Shown here: positions 30,090 to 40,447 of the stretch, piece by piece
Layout: each line of letters begins with the position of its first letter
How positions within the stretch are numbered: the stretch's first letter is position 1
Assembly (NCBI RefSeq): GCF_002090115.1
Contig: NZ_BBRK01000004.1
Location: forward strand, 248,001-312,000
Origin: Demequina sp. NBRC 110054
GTDB taxonomy: Bacteria > Actinomycetota > Actinomycetes > Actinomycetales > Demequinaceae
Direction of reading: 5' to 3'
DNA length: 64,000 nt
The notes under the pieces: model-generated
What the model was told of the DNA's origin: nothing
The model's input: the letters and a program-made list of their open reading frames with translations, nothing else
Database searches by the model: none
Program-made: the position numbers and the translations under genes

Positions 30090-31778
30090 TCAGCAGGCGT
30101 CCGGCACTCCCGCGAGCGAGACCGGCCAGTCCCCCTCGGGGCCGGCTTCCCCGGCGAGCACCGCCGCGACGGCGGCGAGCGTCGCCTTCCCGCGCCCGTA
30201 CGCTCCGACGTACACGTCCGCGTCCGACCCCTCGAGCCCCCACGGGCCGCCCATCGCGACCACGACATCCGCGCTGCCCGAGGAGCCGTCACCGCCCGTG
30301 ACCCAGATCGACGTCCCCCCGGCGCCGACCGCGACGCCGAGCTTCTCGAAGGCGTCCGCAAGCGCGGCGCGGTCGGCCTCGAAGCCGCCCGAGAGGGTCA
30401 CCGAGTCGCCGATGAACGGTGCCGAGCAGTCTCCGGCCGCGACCGTGGCGGAGCCGAGCGCGAGCGCCGCCGCATAGTCGCCGGTCACGGCGGTCGACGC
30501 GGGCGTGAGCCCCTCCTGCCAGCGCGACAGCAGGATCACGCGCGCGACCGCCTCGTCCAGGCGGTCGCGCGAGAGCGTGCCGTCCTTGACGGCCTGGACG
30601 ATCGCGCGGCGCGCGGCGTCGGTGGACTCGGGCATGAGCAGCAGGTCGGCGCCGGCCGACAGCGCGGCGACCGCCGCCTCACCCGCGTCGTGGTCCCCCG
30701 TCACGGCGCCCATGTTGAGCGCGTCGGTGACCACCACCCCGGTGAAGCCGAGCTCGTCGCGCAGGTAGGCATAGGCCTCAGGATCGAGGCTTGCGGGAAC
30801 GCCGCCCCATGCCTCGACCGCGACGTGGCTCATCATCACCATGGGCGCGCCGACAGCGATCGCCCTGCGGAACGGCACGAGCTCGGAGCCCTCGAGGTCG
30901 TCGAGCGAGCCGGACAGCACCGGCACCGACTTGTGCGAGTCGGTCGTCGCGGCGCCGTGCCCCGGGAAGTGCTTGAGCGCGGGGACGATGCCGCCATCCA
31001 GGTAGCCGAGCATCGACGCGACGACGGTTCCCGCCACCTCGGACGGGTCGTCGCCCGCGGAGCGCGAACGGATCACGGGGTCGGACAGGCCGACGGTGAC
31101 GTCGGCGACAGGAGCGAAGTCCACCGTGAACCCCAGCTCGGCGATGTCCGCTCCGGCGCGCGCGTAGACCCCGCGCACGAGCGACTTGTCGGCGGCCGCT
31201 CCCGCGGCGAGGAACGCCGGGAGCTCGGGCACGATGCCATCGAGCCGCGCGACCGTGCCGCCCTCCTGGTCGACCGCGACGAGCGCCTGCCAGCCGCGGT
31301 CGCCCGCGCCGTCCTGCGCCGCGGCGGTGAGGGCCTTCACCGTCTTCTCCGACCGGGTGGCGTCGCCCATGAGGATCACTCCGGCGAGCGCCGAGTCGGA
31401 CACGAGGTCGGCGAGCGCCTCGGGGTCGGTACCCGAGTAGGCCGGCATGAGCACCGCTCCCGCGGCCTGCCCGAGCGGCAGCGAGGACGCCTCGGCGAGG
31501 GTGAGCTCCCAGTCAGCGACCGTCGGCCCCCACGCGAGGGTCTCGGCCGCGGTGCCCGCCGTCGCGGCGGCGTCGCCGGTCGCCGGCGAGGAGGACTCGG
31601 AACCGCCCGGCTCGGCCGTGGACGATGCGGCGGCGGACGGGGCGTCGCCGGCGGAAGACGCGGGGGTCGCGGTAGGCGACGGGGTCACCTCTGTGGCGGT
31701 GCCGCTGCACGCGGCGAGCATCGCGACGGCCGCGACGAGCGCGACGCTCCTGAGCGCCGCTGGGACCGGCCTCCTCAT
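30090..31778 (-). CDS. glycoside hydrolase family 3 lipoprotein (beta-N-acetylhexosaminidase-like)
   Basis: A 562-residue exported lipoprotein. The signal peptide (residues 1-23) ends with the lipobox LAAC, and a Ser/Thr/Ala/Pro-rich linker runs to about residue 80. The GH3 barrel has VAVDQEGGTVARLDG, the NagZ-type KHFPGHGAATTDSH loop with its catalytic His/Asp, and the nucleophile in VVTDALNMGAV. About 130 C-terminal residues form a second region of lower similarity. It likely removes N-acetylglucosamine from cell-wall fragments at the outer face of the membrane. It starts 7 bp after tsaD and is probably co-transcribed with it. Confidence 0.92.
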   Translation of the reverse strand: MRRPVPAALRSVALVAAVAMLAACSGTATEVTPSPTATPASSAGDAPSAAASSTAEPGGSESSSPATGDAAATAGTAAETLAWGPTVADWELTLAEASSLPLGQAAGAVLMPAYSGTDPEALADLVSDSALAGVILMGDATRSEKTVKALTAAAQDGAGDRGWQALVAVDQEGGTVARLDGIVPELPAFLAAGAAADKSLVRGVYARAGADIAELGFTVDFAPVADVTVGLSDPVIRSRSAGDDPSEVAGTVVASMLGYLDGGIVPALKHFPGHGAATTDSHKSVPVLSGSLDDLEGSELVPFRRAIAVGAPMVMMSHVAVEAWGGVPASLDPEAYAYLRDELGFTGVVVTDALNMGAVTGDHDAGEAAVAALSAGADLLLMPESTDAARRAIVQAVKDGTLSRDRLDEAVARVILLSRWQEGLTPASTAVTGDYAAALALGSATVAAGDCSAPFIGDSVTLSGGFEADRAALADAFEKLGVAVGAGGTSIWVTGGDGSSGSADVVVAMGGPWGLEGSDADVYVGAYGRGKATLAAVAAVLAGEAGPEGDWPVSLAGVPDAC

Positions 31779-31785
31779 GCGCTCC

Positions 31786-32826
31786 TCAGACGGTGATGGT
31801 GCTCAGCGGCATGGACGAGTCGACACCGATGCTGAGCTCGCTCGGCGCCACTCCGCGACGCGCGACCGCCGAGCCGAGCGCGGCGATCATCGCGCCGTTG
31901 TCGGTGCAGTAGCGGATCGGAGGGATGCGCACGTCGATGCCGGCCCGCTCGCAGCGCTCCGTCGCGAGCTCGCGCAGCTGCGAGTTCGCAGAGAACCCGC
32001 CACCGATCACCAGGGTGTCGACGTCGTTCGCGCGGCAGGCCGCGATGGTCTTCTCGACGAGGACGTCCGCGACGGCCGCCGCGAAGGAGGCCGCGACGTC
32101 GGCCACGGGGATCTCCTGGCCTGCCTCCTCGCGCGCCTCGATCCAGCGGGCGACCGCGGTCTTGAGGCCCGAGAAGGAGAAGTCGTACGCATGCTTCTGC
32201 ATCGCCTTCGCGCTCGTGAGCGCACGCGGGAACGGGATCGCCTCGGGGTCTCCCTCGCGGGCGAGCCTGTCCACGTGGGGGCCGCCCGGGTACGGCAGCC
32301 CGAGAAGCCTGCCGACCTTGTCGAAGGCCTCGCCTGCCGCATCGTCCAGGGTGTGGCCCAGCTCGATCACGTCGGTCGCGAGGTCGTTGACCAGGAGCAG
32401 CGATGTGTGGCCGCCCGACACGACGAGCGCCATGGTCCGCTCCGGCATCGGCCCGTGCACGAGCTCGTCGACGGCGGCGTGGCCGATCACGTGGTTGACG
32501 CCGTACAGCGGCTTGTCGAGCGCGAGGGACAGCGCCTTCGCCGCGGCGACCCCGACGGTCAGCGACCCGACGAGCCCGGGTCCCGAGGCCACCGCGATAC
32601 CGTCGACTTCGGACAGGCTCGCGCCGGCGCGGTCGAGCGCCTCCTCGACCGTCGGCACGAAGGCCTCGAGGTGGGCACGGGACGCGACCTCGGGGACGAT
32701 GCCGCCGAACCTGGCGTGCTCATCCATGGACGAGGCGACGACGTCGGCGAGCAGCTCGGTGCCCCGCACGAGCGCGGCGCCCGTCTCATCGCACGTGCTC
32801 TCAAGGCCAAGGATCAGGGGTTCCAC
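31786..32826 (-). CDS. tsaD: tRNA N6-threonylcarbamoyladenosine synthase subunit TsaD
   Basis: A 346-residue TsaD, transferring the threonylcarbamoyl group to A37 of ANN-decoding tRNAs together with TsaB and TsaE. The family start [17 protein letters not shown], the metal-binding histidines in [19 protein letters not shown], and [11 protein letters not shown] near the end are all present. The GTG start at 32826 has GGGAGGC and a TACCCT hexamer upstream. A longer frame adds no conserved residues. Its partners tsaB and tsaE are 1-3 kb away, separated by a reversed nitroreductase gene. Confidence 0.96.
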   Translation of the reverse strand: MEPLILGLESTCDETGAALVRGTELLADVVASSMDEHARFGGIVPEVASRAHLEAFVPTVEEALDRAGASLSEVDGIAVASGPGLVGSLTVGVAAAKALSLALDKPLYGVNHVIGHAAVDELVHGPMPERTMALVVSGGHTSLLLVNDLATDVIELGHTLDDAAGEAFDKVGRLLGLPYPGGPHVDRLAREGDPEAIPFPRALTSAKAMQKHAYDFSFSGLKTAVARWIEAREEAGQEIPVADVAASFAAAVADVLVEKTIAACRANDVDTLVIGGGFSANSQLRELATERCERAGIDVRIPPIRYCTDNGAMIAALGSAVARRGVAPSELSIGVDSSMPLSTITV

Positions 32827-32882
32827 GCCTCCCAGGGTAGTCGGCGGGAATACCTGAGCGCGCCGGATCGTCACTACTCGAC

Positions 32883-33512
32883 GTGACAGCAGTGCCTCCG
32901 CCCTCCCACGCGAGCTTCCCGATCCCCGGGGACGTGCTCGACCTCCTCTTCCTCGACGCGCGCTCGTCCACACGCTGGTCGGACCGACCGGTCTCCTCGG
33001 AGACACTGCGCGCGGTGCATGAGCTGGTGCGGTGGGCCCCGTCCGCCAACAACTCCTCGCCGCTCAGGCTCGTGGTCGCCGAGTCCGAGCACGCGCGCGA
33101 GATCGTGATGGAGCACGCGAACCCCGGCAATCGCCTCAAGCTCGACCGGGCTCCCCTGATCCTCGTGGCGGCCTCGGACCCCCGGTATCACGAGCACCTC
33201 GAGGTGACCGCTCCCGGCAGACCGGGCCTCTACGAGGTCCTCGAGAGCCGGCCGGACGCGCGTGCGATCACCGCGCACGACAGCGCGTGGCTCCAGATCG
33301 GCTTCCTCATCGTCGCGCTGCGCGCCGCCGGGCTGGAGGTTCGCCCCATGGCGGGGTTCGACCACGGCGGGCTGTGCCGCGCGCTGCTCGGTGACAGGGC
33401 CTGGTATCCCGAGCTGATCCTCGCGGTCGGCTACCCGGCGGAGGATGGCGACCACGGGGCAGGCGAGCGCCACGGCCGCCCCGACTGGGACGCGACGACG
33501 CTCGAGCTGTAG
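32883..33512 (+). CDS. nitroreductase family protein, RutE-like
   Basis: A 209-residue FMN-dependent nitroreductase-fold protein. [34 protein letters not shown] (the FMN phosphate loop) and [16 protein letters not shown] match the malonic semialdehyde reductase RutE and HadB group. No other rut genes are near, so a role in pyrimidine breakdown is not supported and the substrate is open. The GTG start is adjacent to the divergent tsaD. The stop is 16 bp from the convergent rimI. It sits in the middle of what is normally a continuous tsa cluster. Confidence 0.86.
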   Translation: MTAVPPPSHASFPIPGDVLDLLFLDARSSTRWSDRPVSSETLRAVHELVRWAPSANNSSPLRLVVAESEHAREIVMEHANPGNRLKLDRAPLILVAASDPRYHEHLEVTAPGRPGLYEVLESRPDARAITAHDSAWLQIGFLIVALRAAGLEVRPMAGFDHGGLCRALLGDRAWYPELILAVGYPAEDGDHGAGERHGRPDWDATTLEL

Positions 33513-33528
33513 TCCGCCGGCGGCCGCG

Positions 33529-34005
33529 TCAGAACCCGGCGGGCTCCCTCATGGGGCGGCGCATCACGAGTGCGTCGACGCCTTCGGGCTGGTAGTACTT
33601 CCGACGCACCCTCACGTCCTCGAAGCCGTAGTCGCGGTACAGCGCCAACGCAGGCTCGTTGGTGACGGCGACCTCGAGCCACACGTACGGGACGCTGAGA
33701 CCCTCCGCCTCGGACAGCAGGTCGTCCATGATGAGGCGCGCGAGGCCCTCCCGACGATGCGCGGGCACGACCGCGAGGTTCATGAGGCTGAAGGCGTCGC
33801 CCTCGAAGCCATAGACCGCGTAGGCCGCCGGATCGTCGCCGACCCACACTCCCCGATAGCGTCGACCGCCGTAGCGGAAGTCCTCGCGGATCAGCGACTC
33901 GGACCAGGCCGATGCTCCGAACAGCTCCTCCTCGACGCCCGCCATCCAGGCGATGTCGCGCTCGTGGAGATCGCGCAGGAGCGGCGCGACCGGAGAGTCG
34001 CTCAC
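33529..34005 (-). CDS. rimI: ribosomal protein S18 alanine N-acetyltransferase-like (RimI)
   Basis: A 158-residue GNAT acetyltransferase. The acetyl-CoA loop is PAHRREGLARLIMDDLL, and the C-terminal ALALYRDYGFEDVRVRRKYYQPEGVDALVM pattern matches RimI proteins (shown as a region, about residues 117-150). Family members acetylate the N-terminus of S18 or other proteins. The GTG start overlaps the tsaB stop as GTGA, so it is translated with tsaB. It is the last gene of the alr-tsaE-tsaB-rimI unit. Confidence 0.92.
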   Translation of the reverse strand: MSDSPVAPLLRDLHERDIAWMAGVEEELFGASAWSESLIREDFRYGGRRYRGVWVGDDPAAYAVYGFEGDAFSLMNLAVVPAHRREGLARLIMDDLLSEAEGLSVPYVWLEVAVTNEPALALYRDYGFEDVRVRRKYYQPEGVDALVMRRPMREPAGF

Positions 34006-34616
34006 GCCCCGGGGAGGCCGTGCACGTCGGGACGACGCAGGTACAGCGGCTCGGTCGGCAGGTCCGTGTCGCCCTCGGAGACGCGACGCGCCACGACGCG
34101 CGCGAGCCACGCGGGGTCCACGTCCATGACGCGCCCGTCGGGAAGGGACTCGGGGTACAGCTCGGCTCCAGGTCCGACGACGACGCCGGCGACGGGCACG
34201 TCGCCGGGATACGCCACGCCGGGCCCGTCGACGCGGACGCCGTCGCGATAGGTCGCCCAGTAGAGCTCCTTGCGGCGAGCGTCGGAGACGACGGTGACCT
34301 CTCCCTCGTCCGCGAGCGCGGCGCCGATCGCGTCGAGGGAGCATGTGCCACGCACGGGGACACCCCACGCGAAGCCGAGGGTGCGGGCGGTGACGAGACC
34401 CACGCGCAGACCGGTGAACGGGGCGGGCCCGGTGCCGACGACGATGGTCTCGACATCGCCGAGCGCGCAGCCGGCCTCGGCCATCGCGTCCCTCACGAGG
34501 CCCGAGAGCAGCTCGGCGTGGCCGCGCGGCGCGTGCTCGGTGCGCGCGGCCTTGACCTCGTCGCCGTCGAGGACGGCGACGGCGACGGCGGCGGACGTGT
34601 CGAGCGCGAGGATCAT
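34002..34616 (-). CDS. tsaB: tRNA threonylcarbamoyladenosine biosynthesis protein TsaB
   Basis: A 204-residue inactive TsaD homologue and dimer partner in the t6A-forming complex. ILALDTSAAVAVAV, GRGHAELL-like PRGHAELLSGLV and GTGPAPFTGLRVGLVTAR are characteristic. The ATG is preceded by TAGGCT ending 6 nt upstream, so besides read-through from tsaE there may be a separate leaderless transcript. The stop of tsaE lies 9 bp upstream. RimI follows with a 4-bp overlap. Confidence 0.94.
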   Translation of the reverse strand: MILALDTSAAVAVAVLDGDEVKAARTEHAPRGHAELLSGLVRDAMAEAGCALGDVETIVVGTGPAPFTGLRVGLVTARTLGFAWGVPVRGTCSLDAIGAALADEGEVTVVSDARRKELYWATYRDGVRVDGPGVAYPGDVPVAGVVVGPGAELYPESLPDGRVMDVDPAWLARVVARRVSEGDTDLPTEPLYLRRPDVHGLPGA

Positions 34617-34625
34617 GGGACCAGC

Positions 34626-35117
34626 CTAGGCGTCGCCGACGAAGGCGCCCTGCCACCGGTCGCCGTGACCGGTGACCGTCACCTGCCGGGTGCCCGCGTC
34701 CGGAGCCTCCATGTCGAGCACTCCCCCGCGCTCGCGGCGGATCACGATGTGCAGCCGGTCCTGCGAGAGCTGCTCGGCGGCTCCCTCGCCCCACTCGACG
34801 ACCGTCACCGAGTCCTCGAGCGCCGCGTCGAGGTCCAGGTCGTCGAGCTCGGCGAGCGAGCCCAGGCGATACGCGTCCACGTGGACGAGCGCGGGGCCGC
34901 CCACCTCGGACGGGTGGGTGCGCGCGATGATGAAGGTGGGGCTCGCGACCGGGCCGCGCACGCGCAGCGCCTCGCCGAGGCCCTGCGTGAAGGTGGTCTT
35001 GCCGGCTCCCAGGTCGCCGGAGAGGATCACGAGGTCGCCCGCGGTGAGCATCGGGCCCACGACGTCCCTGCCCAGGTGCTGCATCGTCGCCGCGTCCGGC
35101 ACGTCGTACGTCGTCAT
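34626..35117 (-). CDS. tsaE: tRNA threonylcarbamoyladenosine biosynthesis ATPase TsaE
   Basis: A 163-residue P-loop ATPase that cycles the TsaBD complex. Walker A GDLGAGKTT is at residues 34-42. PVASPTFIIARTH and VHVDAYRLGSLAELDDLDLD (region) follow, as does VVEWGEGA. The ATG overlaps the alr stop as ATGA, coupling it to alanine racemase, which is the usual actinobacterial arrangement. Confidence 0.95.
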   Translation of the reverse strand: MTTYDVPDAATMQHLGRDVVGPMLTAGDLVILSGDLGAGKTTFTQGLGEALRVRGPVASPTFIIARTHPSEVGGPALVHVDAYRLGSLAELDDLDLDAALEDSVTVVEWGEGAAEQLSQDRLHIVIRRERGGVLDMEAPDAGTRQVTVTGHGDRWQGAFVGDA

Positions 35118-36223
35118 GAGTCCGCCTTCGGTCGCAGGCCGCCGAAGCGGCACAGGATCTCGTAGTCGATGGTGCCGACCGCCTCCGCCCAGTCTGCCGC
35201 GGACGGACCGTCGGCGCCGATAAGGGTCACCTCGTCGCCCTCGGTCGCCTCGGTGTCGGCGCCGAGGTCGACGACGAACTGATCCATGCAGACCCTGCCG
35301 GCGATCGGATAGCGACGTCCGCCGATCGCCACCTGGGCGCGCCCTCCCCCGCCCGCGCGGAAGACCCCGTCCGCGTACCCGACGGGGACGAGGCCCAGCA
35401 TCGTCTCGCGGTCGGTCGTGTACTCGTGGCCGTAGCTCACTCCCTGGCCCGCGTGGACGGGCTTCACGAGGGCGAGCCGCGTCGTCACGGACATCGCGGG
35501 CACGAGGCCCCAGTCGCCACCGTCGGGGTCCTCGACCGGGGGGCGACCGTACATCGCGATCCCGGGGCGCACGAGGTCGAAGTGGAGGTCGGGACGCGTG
35601 AGCGTCGCCGCGGAGTTCGCGAGATGGCGCACCTCGAGCGCGATTCCGCGCTCGTCCGCCATCTCGAGCCCGACCAGGAACACGGTCGCCTGCAGGTTGA
35701 TGGTCGGGTGGCCGGGCTGGTCGGCCCAGGCCAGGTGCGACCACATCCCGACGATGCGGACCACGCCCTCGTCCTGAAGCTCCTTCGCGCGGTCGAGCAG
35801 CTCGGGAAGAAGGTCGAGCGGGCAGCCCTCACGGCCCAGCCCCGTGTCCACGAAGAGGTGCAGGCGCGGTGCCGTGCCAGCCGCGCGCGCCGCCGACGCG
35901 ATCGCCTCAAGAACCTTGAGCGAGCCGAAGGACATGTCGATGTCCGCGGCCACGAGAGCCGGGAACGGGCCGTCGGGACCGTAGAGCCACGTGAGGATCC
36001 GCCCCGTGTCACCGGCCTCGCGCAGCGCGAGTGCCTCTGCAGGCTGCGCGGTGCCGAGCCACGTCGCGCCTCCCGCGCGCGCGGCCCGGCCGGACTCGAT
36101 CAGACCATGGCCATAGCCGTCGGCCTTGACCACTCCCATGACCTGCGCGCCGTCAGCGTGCTCGCGCAGAGTCCGGACGTTGGCGGCGATCGCGTCGGTG
36201 TCGATCCTGATGGTGATGCTCAT
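35114..36223 (-). CDS. alr: alanine racemase
   Basis: A 369-residue PLP enzyme making D-alanine for peptidoglycan. The Schiff-base lysine is Lys33 in [10 protein letters not shown]. The second catalytic residue, tyrosine, lies in [10 protein letters not shown], and the C-terminal domain has [12 protein letters not shown]. Length is typical. It heads the alr-tsaE-tsaB-rimI unit, with acpS 23 bp upstream on the same strand, so the glmS-acpS-alr genes may share transcripts. Confidence 0.95.
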   Translation of the reverse strand: MSITIRIDTDAIAANVRTLREHADGAQVMGVVKADGYGHGLIESGRAARAGGATWLGTAQPAEALALREAGDTGRILTWLYGPDGPFPALVAADIDMSFGSLKVLEAIASAARAAGTAPRLHLFVDTGLGREGCPLDLLPELLDRAKELQDEGVVRIVGMWSHLAWADQPGHPTINLQATVFLVGLEMADERGIALEVRHLANSAATLTRPDLHFDLVRPGIAMYGRPPVEDPDGGDWGLVPAMSVTTRLALVKPVHAGQGVSYGHEYTTDRETMLGLVPVGYADGVFRAGGGGRAQVAIGGRRYPIAGRVCMDQFVVDLGADTEATEGDEVTLIGADGPSAADWAEAVGTIDYEILCRFGGLRPKADS

Positions 36224-36246
36224 GCGCTCAGTCTCTCAGGTGTCAA

Positions 36247-36600
36247 TCAACTCTCGGCGACGACGACGGCCGACGCGATGCCGGCGTCGTGCGTCAGGGA
36301 CAGGTGGAGGGTCGCGATGCCGAGCTCTGCGACCCTCGCGGCGACCGTGCCCGTGAGCGTGAAGCGCGGCGCGGCACCGTCCTCACGCGAGACCTCGCAG
36401 TCCTGCCACGACAGCCCGCCCGGGGCGCCGAGCGCCTTCGCGAGCGCCTCCTTCGCGGCCCACCTGGCCGCGAGCGAATGCTGTCCGAGCGTGCGCTCGG
36501 CCGGGGTGAAGACGCGTTCGAGGAACCCGGGCGAGCGTTCGAGGGCGTCCTCGAACCGCTCGATCGCCACAACATCGATGCCGAGCCCCACCACCGCCAC
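36247..36600 (-). CDS. acpS: holo-[acyl-carrier-protein] synthase
   Basis: A 117-residue phosphopantetheinyl transferase that activates the fatty-acid acyl carrier protein. [12 protein letters not shown] carries the first magnesium-binding Asp, [13 protein letters not shown] the Glu, and [15 protein letters not shown] the end of the fold. It starts 3 bp after the glmS stop and is thus part of the glmS unit. Confidence 0.94.
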   Translation of the reverse strand: MAVVGLGIDVVAIERFEDALERSPGFLERVFTPAERTLGQHSLAARWAAKEALAKALGAPGGLSWQDCEVSREDGAAPRFTLTGTVAARVAELGIATLHLSLTHDAGIASAVVVAES

Positions 36601-36603
36601 GGC

Positions 36604-38469
36604 TCACTCCACCGTGACGGACTTGGCGAGGTTGCGTGGCTGGTCCACGTCGTAGCCCTTGGCCGAGGCGAGCTCGTGCGCGAAGACCTGGAGCGGCACG
36701 ACGGTCAGCAGAGGCGTCATGAGCACCGGCGCGGACGGCACGTAGAACACGTTCTCGGCGTGCTCGGCCGCCTCCGTGTCGCCCTCCTCCGCGATCACGA
36801 AGGTGCGGGCGCCGCGCGCGCGGACCTCCTGGATGTTGGAGATCACCTTCGCGTGCAGCGTCTCGCGGCCGCGCGGGCTGGGCAGGATGATGATGACCGG
36901 CTGGCCCTCGTCGATCAGTGCGATCGGGCCGTGCTTGAGCTCTCCCGCGGCGAAGCCCTCGGCGTGGATGTACGCGAGCTCCTTGAGCTTGAGCGCGCCC
37001 TCGAGCGCGACCGGGAAGCCGACGTGGCGGCCCAGGAACAGCACGCTGCTCTCGTTCGCGAGCGCCCGCGCGAGCTCGCGCACGGGCTCGACGGTGTCGA
37101 GCACGCGCTGGATCTTCGCCGGCAGCTGGTCGAGCTGGTCGAGCAGCGTCTCGATCTCATCCGGGTACTTGTTGCCGCGCAGCTCGGACAGGTAGATGCC
37201 GAGCAGGAAGGCCGCGGTGATCTGCGACAGGAACGCCTTGGTCGAGGCGACCGCGATCTCGGGGCCGGCGCGCGTGTAGAGCACCGCGTCCGCCTCGCGC
37301 GCGATCGTCGAGCCCTGGGCGTTGACGATCGCGACCACGGGCGCGCCCTGGTGCTGCGCGTGGCGCACGGCCATGATCGTGTCCATCGTCTCGCCGGACT
37401 GGCTGATCGCGACGACGAGCGTGCGGACGCTCACGACCGGATCGCGGTAGCGGAACTCGTGAGCGAGCTCGACCTCCACCGGGATCCTGGTCCAGTGCTC
37501 GATCGCGTAGCGCGCCACGAGGCCCGCGTAGGACGCCGTGCCGCAGGCCACCACGATGATCTTGTCCACCGAGTTGAGCACCGCATCCGCGATGAGTCCC
37601 TCGTCGAGACGGAGCTTGCCGTGCTCGTCGATGCGGCCGCGCAGGGTGTCGGCGACCGCGGTCGGCTGGTCGTGGATCTCCTTGTCCATGAAGGTCGAGA
37701 ACCCGCCCTTCTGGGCGGCCTCGGAGTCCCACTCGACGCGATAGGGCTCGCGCTCGACCGGGTTGCCCGCGTAGTCGGTGACCTCGACCCCCTCGGGAGT
37801 GATCTCGACGACCTCGTCCTGGCCGAGCTCGAGCGCGGTGCGCGTGTGCTCGATGAACGCGACCACGTCGGAGCCCAGGAAGTTCTCGCCCTCGCCCAGG
37901 CCGATCACGAGCGGCGAGTTGCGGCGGGCACCCACGACGACGTGCGGCTCGGTCGAGTCCACCGCGAGCAGCGTGAAGGCGCCCTCGAGCCGGGCCGCGA
38001 CGAGCCGCATCGCCTCGACGAGGCTGTGCCCGTCGAGCACCTCCTTGGCGAGCAGGTGGCCGACCACCTCGGTGTCGGTGTCCGACAGGAAGCGCACGCC
38101 CTCGGTGCGCAGCTCGGCGCGCAGGGGTCCGTAGTTCTCGATGATGCCGTTGTGGATGATCGCGATGCGCCCGTCCGCAGCGATGTGCGGATGCGCGTTC
38201 GCGTCGGTGGGCGCGCCGTGGGTCGCCCACCGGGTGTGCCCGATCGCCGCGGTTCCCGGGCGCAGCGGGTGCTCCGCGATCCACTTGCCGAGATTCACGA
38301 GCTTGCCGGCCTTCTTCGCCATGTCCACATGGCTCGGATCCTCGGTCACGACGGCAATGCCCGCGGAGTCGTAGCCCCGGTACTCGAGCCGAGCCAGGCC
38401 AGCCATCACGACCCCCTCGGGCCGCGCGCTGGGCGCACCGGATCCGACATAGCCCACGATTCCGCACAT
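36604..38469 (-). CDS. glmS: glutamine-fructose-6-phosphate aminotransferase (isomerizing)
   Basis: A 621-residue GlmS, forming glucosamine-6-phosphate for cell-wall synthesis. The N-terminal glutaminase starts MCGIVGYVG with the nucleophile Cys2. Two SIS domains follow, with [16 protein letters not shown] and [13 protein letters not shown], and the protein ends [19 protein letters not shown] ends 6 nt before the ATG, so the transcript is likely leaderless. No glmS ribozyme-like leader fits in this space. glmM is 3.5 kb away, so two steps of UDP-GlcNAc synthesis are close together. Confidence 0.96.
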   Translation of the reverse strand: MCGIVGYVGSGAPSARPEGVVMAGLARLEYRGYDSAGIAVVTEDPSHVDMAKKAGKLVNLGKWIAEHPLRPGTAAIGHTRWATHGAPTDANAHPHIAADGRIAIIHNGIIENYGPLRAELRTEGVRFLSDTDTEVVGHLLAKEVLDGHSLVEAMRLVAARLEGAFTLLAVDSTEPHVVVGARRNSPLVIGLGEGENFLGSDVVAFIEHTRTALELGQDEVVEITPEGVEVTDYAGNPVEREPYRVEWDSEAAQKGGFSTFMDKEIHDQPTAVADTLRGRIDEHGKLRLDEGLIADAVLNSVDKIIVVACGTASYAGLVARYAIEHWTRIPVEVELAHEFRYRDPVVSVRTLVVAISQSGETMDTIMAVRHAQHQGAPVVAIVNAQGSTIAREADAVLYTRAGPEIAVASTKAFLSQITAAFLLGIYLSELRGNKYPDEIETLLDQLDQLPAKIQRVLDTVEPVRELARALANESSVLFLGRHVGFPVALEGALKLKELAYIHAEGFAAGELKHGPIALIDEGQPVIIILPSPRGRETLHAKVISNIQEVRARGARTFVIAEEGDTEAAEHAENVFYVPSAPVLMTPLLTVVPLQVFAHELASAKGYDVDQPRNLAKSVTVE

Positions 38470-38535
38470 GCCGTCAGTGTAGGCGGCACCAGGGGGCAGA
38501 CCCGTATGCGGCCCCGTATGGGCCAGAATGGTGCC

Positions 38536-39489
38536 GTGGCCAGCACAGAGACGTCCTCGAGCACCCCGTTCGTCACGCTCACCCGTGACGAGTGGGCGGC
38601 CCTCGCCGACTCCACACCGCTGCCCCTCACCGAGGAGGACGTGCGACGCGTGCGAGGTGTCGCCGACCCGATCTCGCTCGAGGAGGTCGACACTGTCTAC
38701 CGGCCGCTGTCGCGCCTCCTTGACCTGTACTCGCAGTCGACGGGCGGCCTGCACCGCGCCACGAGCGAGTTCCTCGGCGAGCGTGCGAGCCGGACACCCT
38801 TCGTCATCGGCGTCGCGGGATCCGTCGCGGTCGGCAAGTCCACGACCGCGCGCGTGCTGCGCGAGCTCATGGCGCGCTGGCCCGCCTCGCCGCGCGTCGA
38901 GCTCGTCACCACCGATGGCTTCCTGCTGCCCAACGCCGAGCTCGAGAAGCGCGGGCTCATGGCACGCAAGGGCTTCCCCGAGTCGTATGACAGGCGCGCG
39001 CTGCGCCGCTTCGTCGCCGACGTGAAGTCGGGCCTGCCCGAGGTGACGGCTCCCGTGTACTCCCACGTGACGTACGACATCGTCCCCGACGAGCGCGTCG
39101 TCGTCCGCCAGCCGGACGTGCTGATCGTCGAGGGCCTCAACGTGCTCGCGCCGCCCGTGCTGCGGGAGCCGGGGGCTCCGGCCTTCGCGCTGTCCGACTA
39201 CTTCGATGCCTCGATCTACGTCGATGCCCGTCCGTCGGACGTGCGCCGGTGGTACATCGACCGCTTCCTCACGCTGCGCAGCACCGCGTTCTCACGCCCC
39301 GACTCGTACTTCCACACGTACGCGGGACTGAGCGACGACGAGGCCGTCGAGCGCGCGGGATACATCTGGGACACGATCAACGCCCCCAACCTGGTGCACA
39401 ACATCGCACCGACCCGCGCACGCGCCACGATCATCCTGCGCAAGGGCGCGGACCACAGCATCGAGTCGGTCCGGCTGCGGAAGCTGTAG
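38536..39489 (+). CDS. coaA: pantothenate kinase, type I
   Basis: A 317-residue bacterial type I pantothenate kinase, the first step of coenzyme A synthesis. The P-loop GSVAVGKST is at residues 95-103, followed by [12 protein letters not shown], the pantothenate-binding [23 protein letters not shown] and the C-terminal [19 protein letters not shown] region. The GTG at 38536 is preceded by CAGAAT ending 6 nt upstream, which supports a leaderless mRNA from this codon. An ATG six codons earlier is possible. It is divergent from glmS with only 66 bp between the starts. Confidence 0.94.
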   Translation: MASTETSSSTPFVTLTRDEWAALADSTPLPLTEEDVRRVRGVADPISLEEVDTVYRPLSRLLDLYSQSTGGLHRATSEFLGERASRTPFVIGVAGSVAVGKSTTARVLRELMARWPASPRVELVTTDGFLLPNAELEKRGLMARKGFPESYDRRALRRFVADVKSGLPEVTAPVYSHVTYDIVPDERVVVRQPDVLIVEGLNVLAPPVLREPGAPAFALSDYFDASIYVDARPSDVRRWYIDRFLTLRSTAFSRPDSYFHTYAGLSDDEAVERAGYIWDTINAPNLVHNIAPTRARATIILRKGADHSIESVRLRKL

Positions 39490-39501
39490 GGAGGCGCTGC
39501 C

Positions 39502-39512
39502 AGGGACGATGC
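39502..39512 (+). repeat. AGGGACGATGC copy after coaA
   Basis: An exact copy of the recurring 11-mer, lying between the convergent coaA and methyltransferase genes. It is flanked by CTGCC and GGCAG, which can pair into a short hairpin. Confidence 0.5.
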
Positions 39513-39556
39513 GGCAGTCGCCGGGGCGCCCGACGCGCCTCGCGCGCGGTTGCGGT

Positions 39557-40447
39557 TCAGGCCGGGCGACGCGCCACGATCGTGAAGGTGCACGGCACGA
39601 TGTCCGCCTCGGCGCCGGGCCATGCGTAGTCACCGTCGGGCAGCTCGATCATGCGCTCCGCGAAGCGCCACGGCAGCGTGCGCCCCTCATGCATCGCCTC
39701 GATCGCCAACCCCGCGTCGAGCAGCACCGTGACGATCTCCGAGAGCGGATGCGACCACTCGTAGGTCCGCGTCGCGCTCACCGTGCCCTCTCCCACATAG
39801 GTCGCGGCCTCGTCCCACTGGAGTGCACGACCGTCGGAGAAGTAGCGATAGCGGCCCACGAGCTCGTCGCGGGTCTCGTCGAGGGTGCCCAGCATCGGGT
39901 GCCCGTCGCGGATGTAGAACACCCCGCCCGGACGCAGCAGCGCGGCGATCTGCCTCGCCCACGCGCCGAGGTCGTCGAGCCACCCGATCGTGCCGATGCT
40001 CGTGTAGACGACGTCGAAGTCGCGGTCGGCGCCGAGCGCCTCGTCGACGAGCACCCTGGCCTCGAGGACATCCCCTTCGACCCACTCGGCGTCGAGCCCC
40101 AGCACGCTTGCCAGCCGCGCCGCGGCCTCGAGCGCGGGCGCCGAGAAGTCGACGCCCACGACGCGCGCCCCTGCGCGCGCGAGTGACACCGTGTCCGTCC
40201 CGATGTGGCACTGCAGGTGGCACACGTCCAGTCCCGCGAGGGTACCTCCGGAGAGGTGGCGCTCCAGCACTGGCAGGTCCGTGCGGACCACACCGGAGAG
40301 GTGCTCCGGGTCGTCCACGTACGTGTCCAGTCCATAGGCCTCGACGTGCAGGGGCACACGGTCGTCCCAGTTGGCGAGATTCGCTGCCCGCGCCGCCTCC
40401 CAGGAGACGTCGACGCCGTCAACAGGCTCCTGGTCCGGGGCTCCCAT
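39557..40447 (-). CDS. class I SAM-dependent methyltransferase
   Basis: A 296-residue methyltransferase. The SAM motif is LDVCHLQCHIGTDTVSLARAG (about residues 73-93; motif core H-L-Q-C-H-I-G-T-D). VVGVDFSAPAL and VVYTSIGTIGWL follow. The HLQCH form of motif I is typical of a group of small-molecule methyltransferases of unknown substrate. The ATG shares one base with the DedA stop (TGATG), so it is coupled to that gene. No function beyond methyl transfer can be given. Confidence 0.85.
   Translation of the reverse strand: MGAPDQEPVDGVDVSWEAARAANLANWDDRVPLHVEAYGLDTYVDDPEHLSGVVRTDLPVLERHLSGGTLAGLDVCHLQCHIGTDTVSLARAGARVVGVDFSAPALEAAARLASVLGLDAEWVEGDVLEARVLVDEALGADRDFDVVYTSIGTIGWLDDLGAWARQIAALLRPGGVFYIRDGHPMLGTLDETRDELVGRYRYFSDGRALQWDEAATYVGEGTVSATRTYEWSHPLSEIVTVLLDAGLAIEAMHEGRTLPWRFAERMIELPDGDYAWPGAEADIVPCTFTIVARRPA

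Noticed and set aside
38470-38535. A glmS ribozyme or amino-sugar riboswitch
   Set aside because: Only 66 bp separate the glmS and coaA starts, and a -10 hexamer lies 6 nt before glmS, leaving no room for a leader structure.
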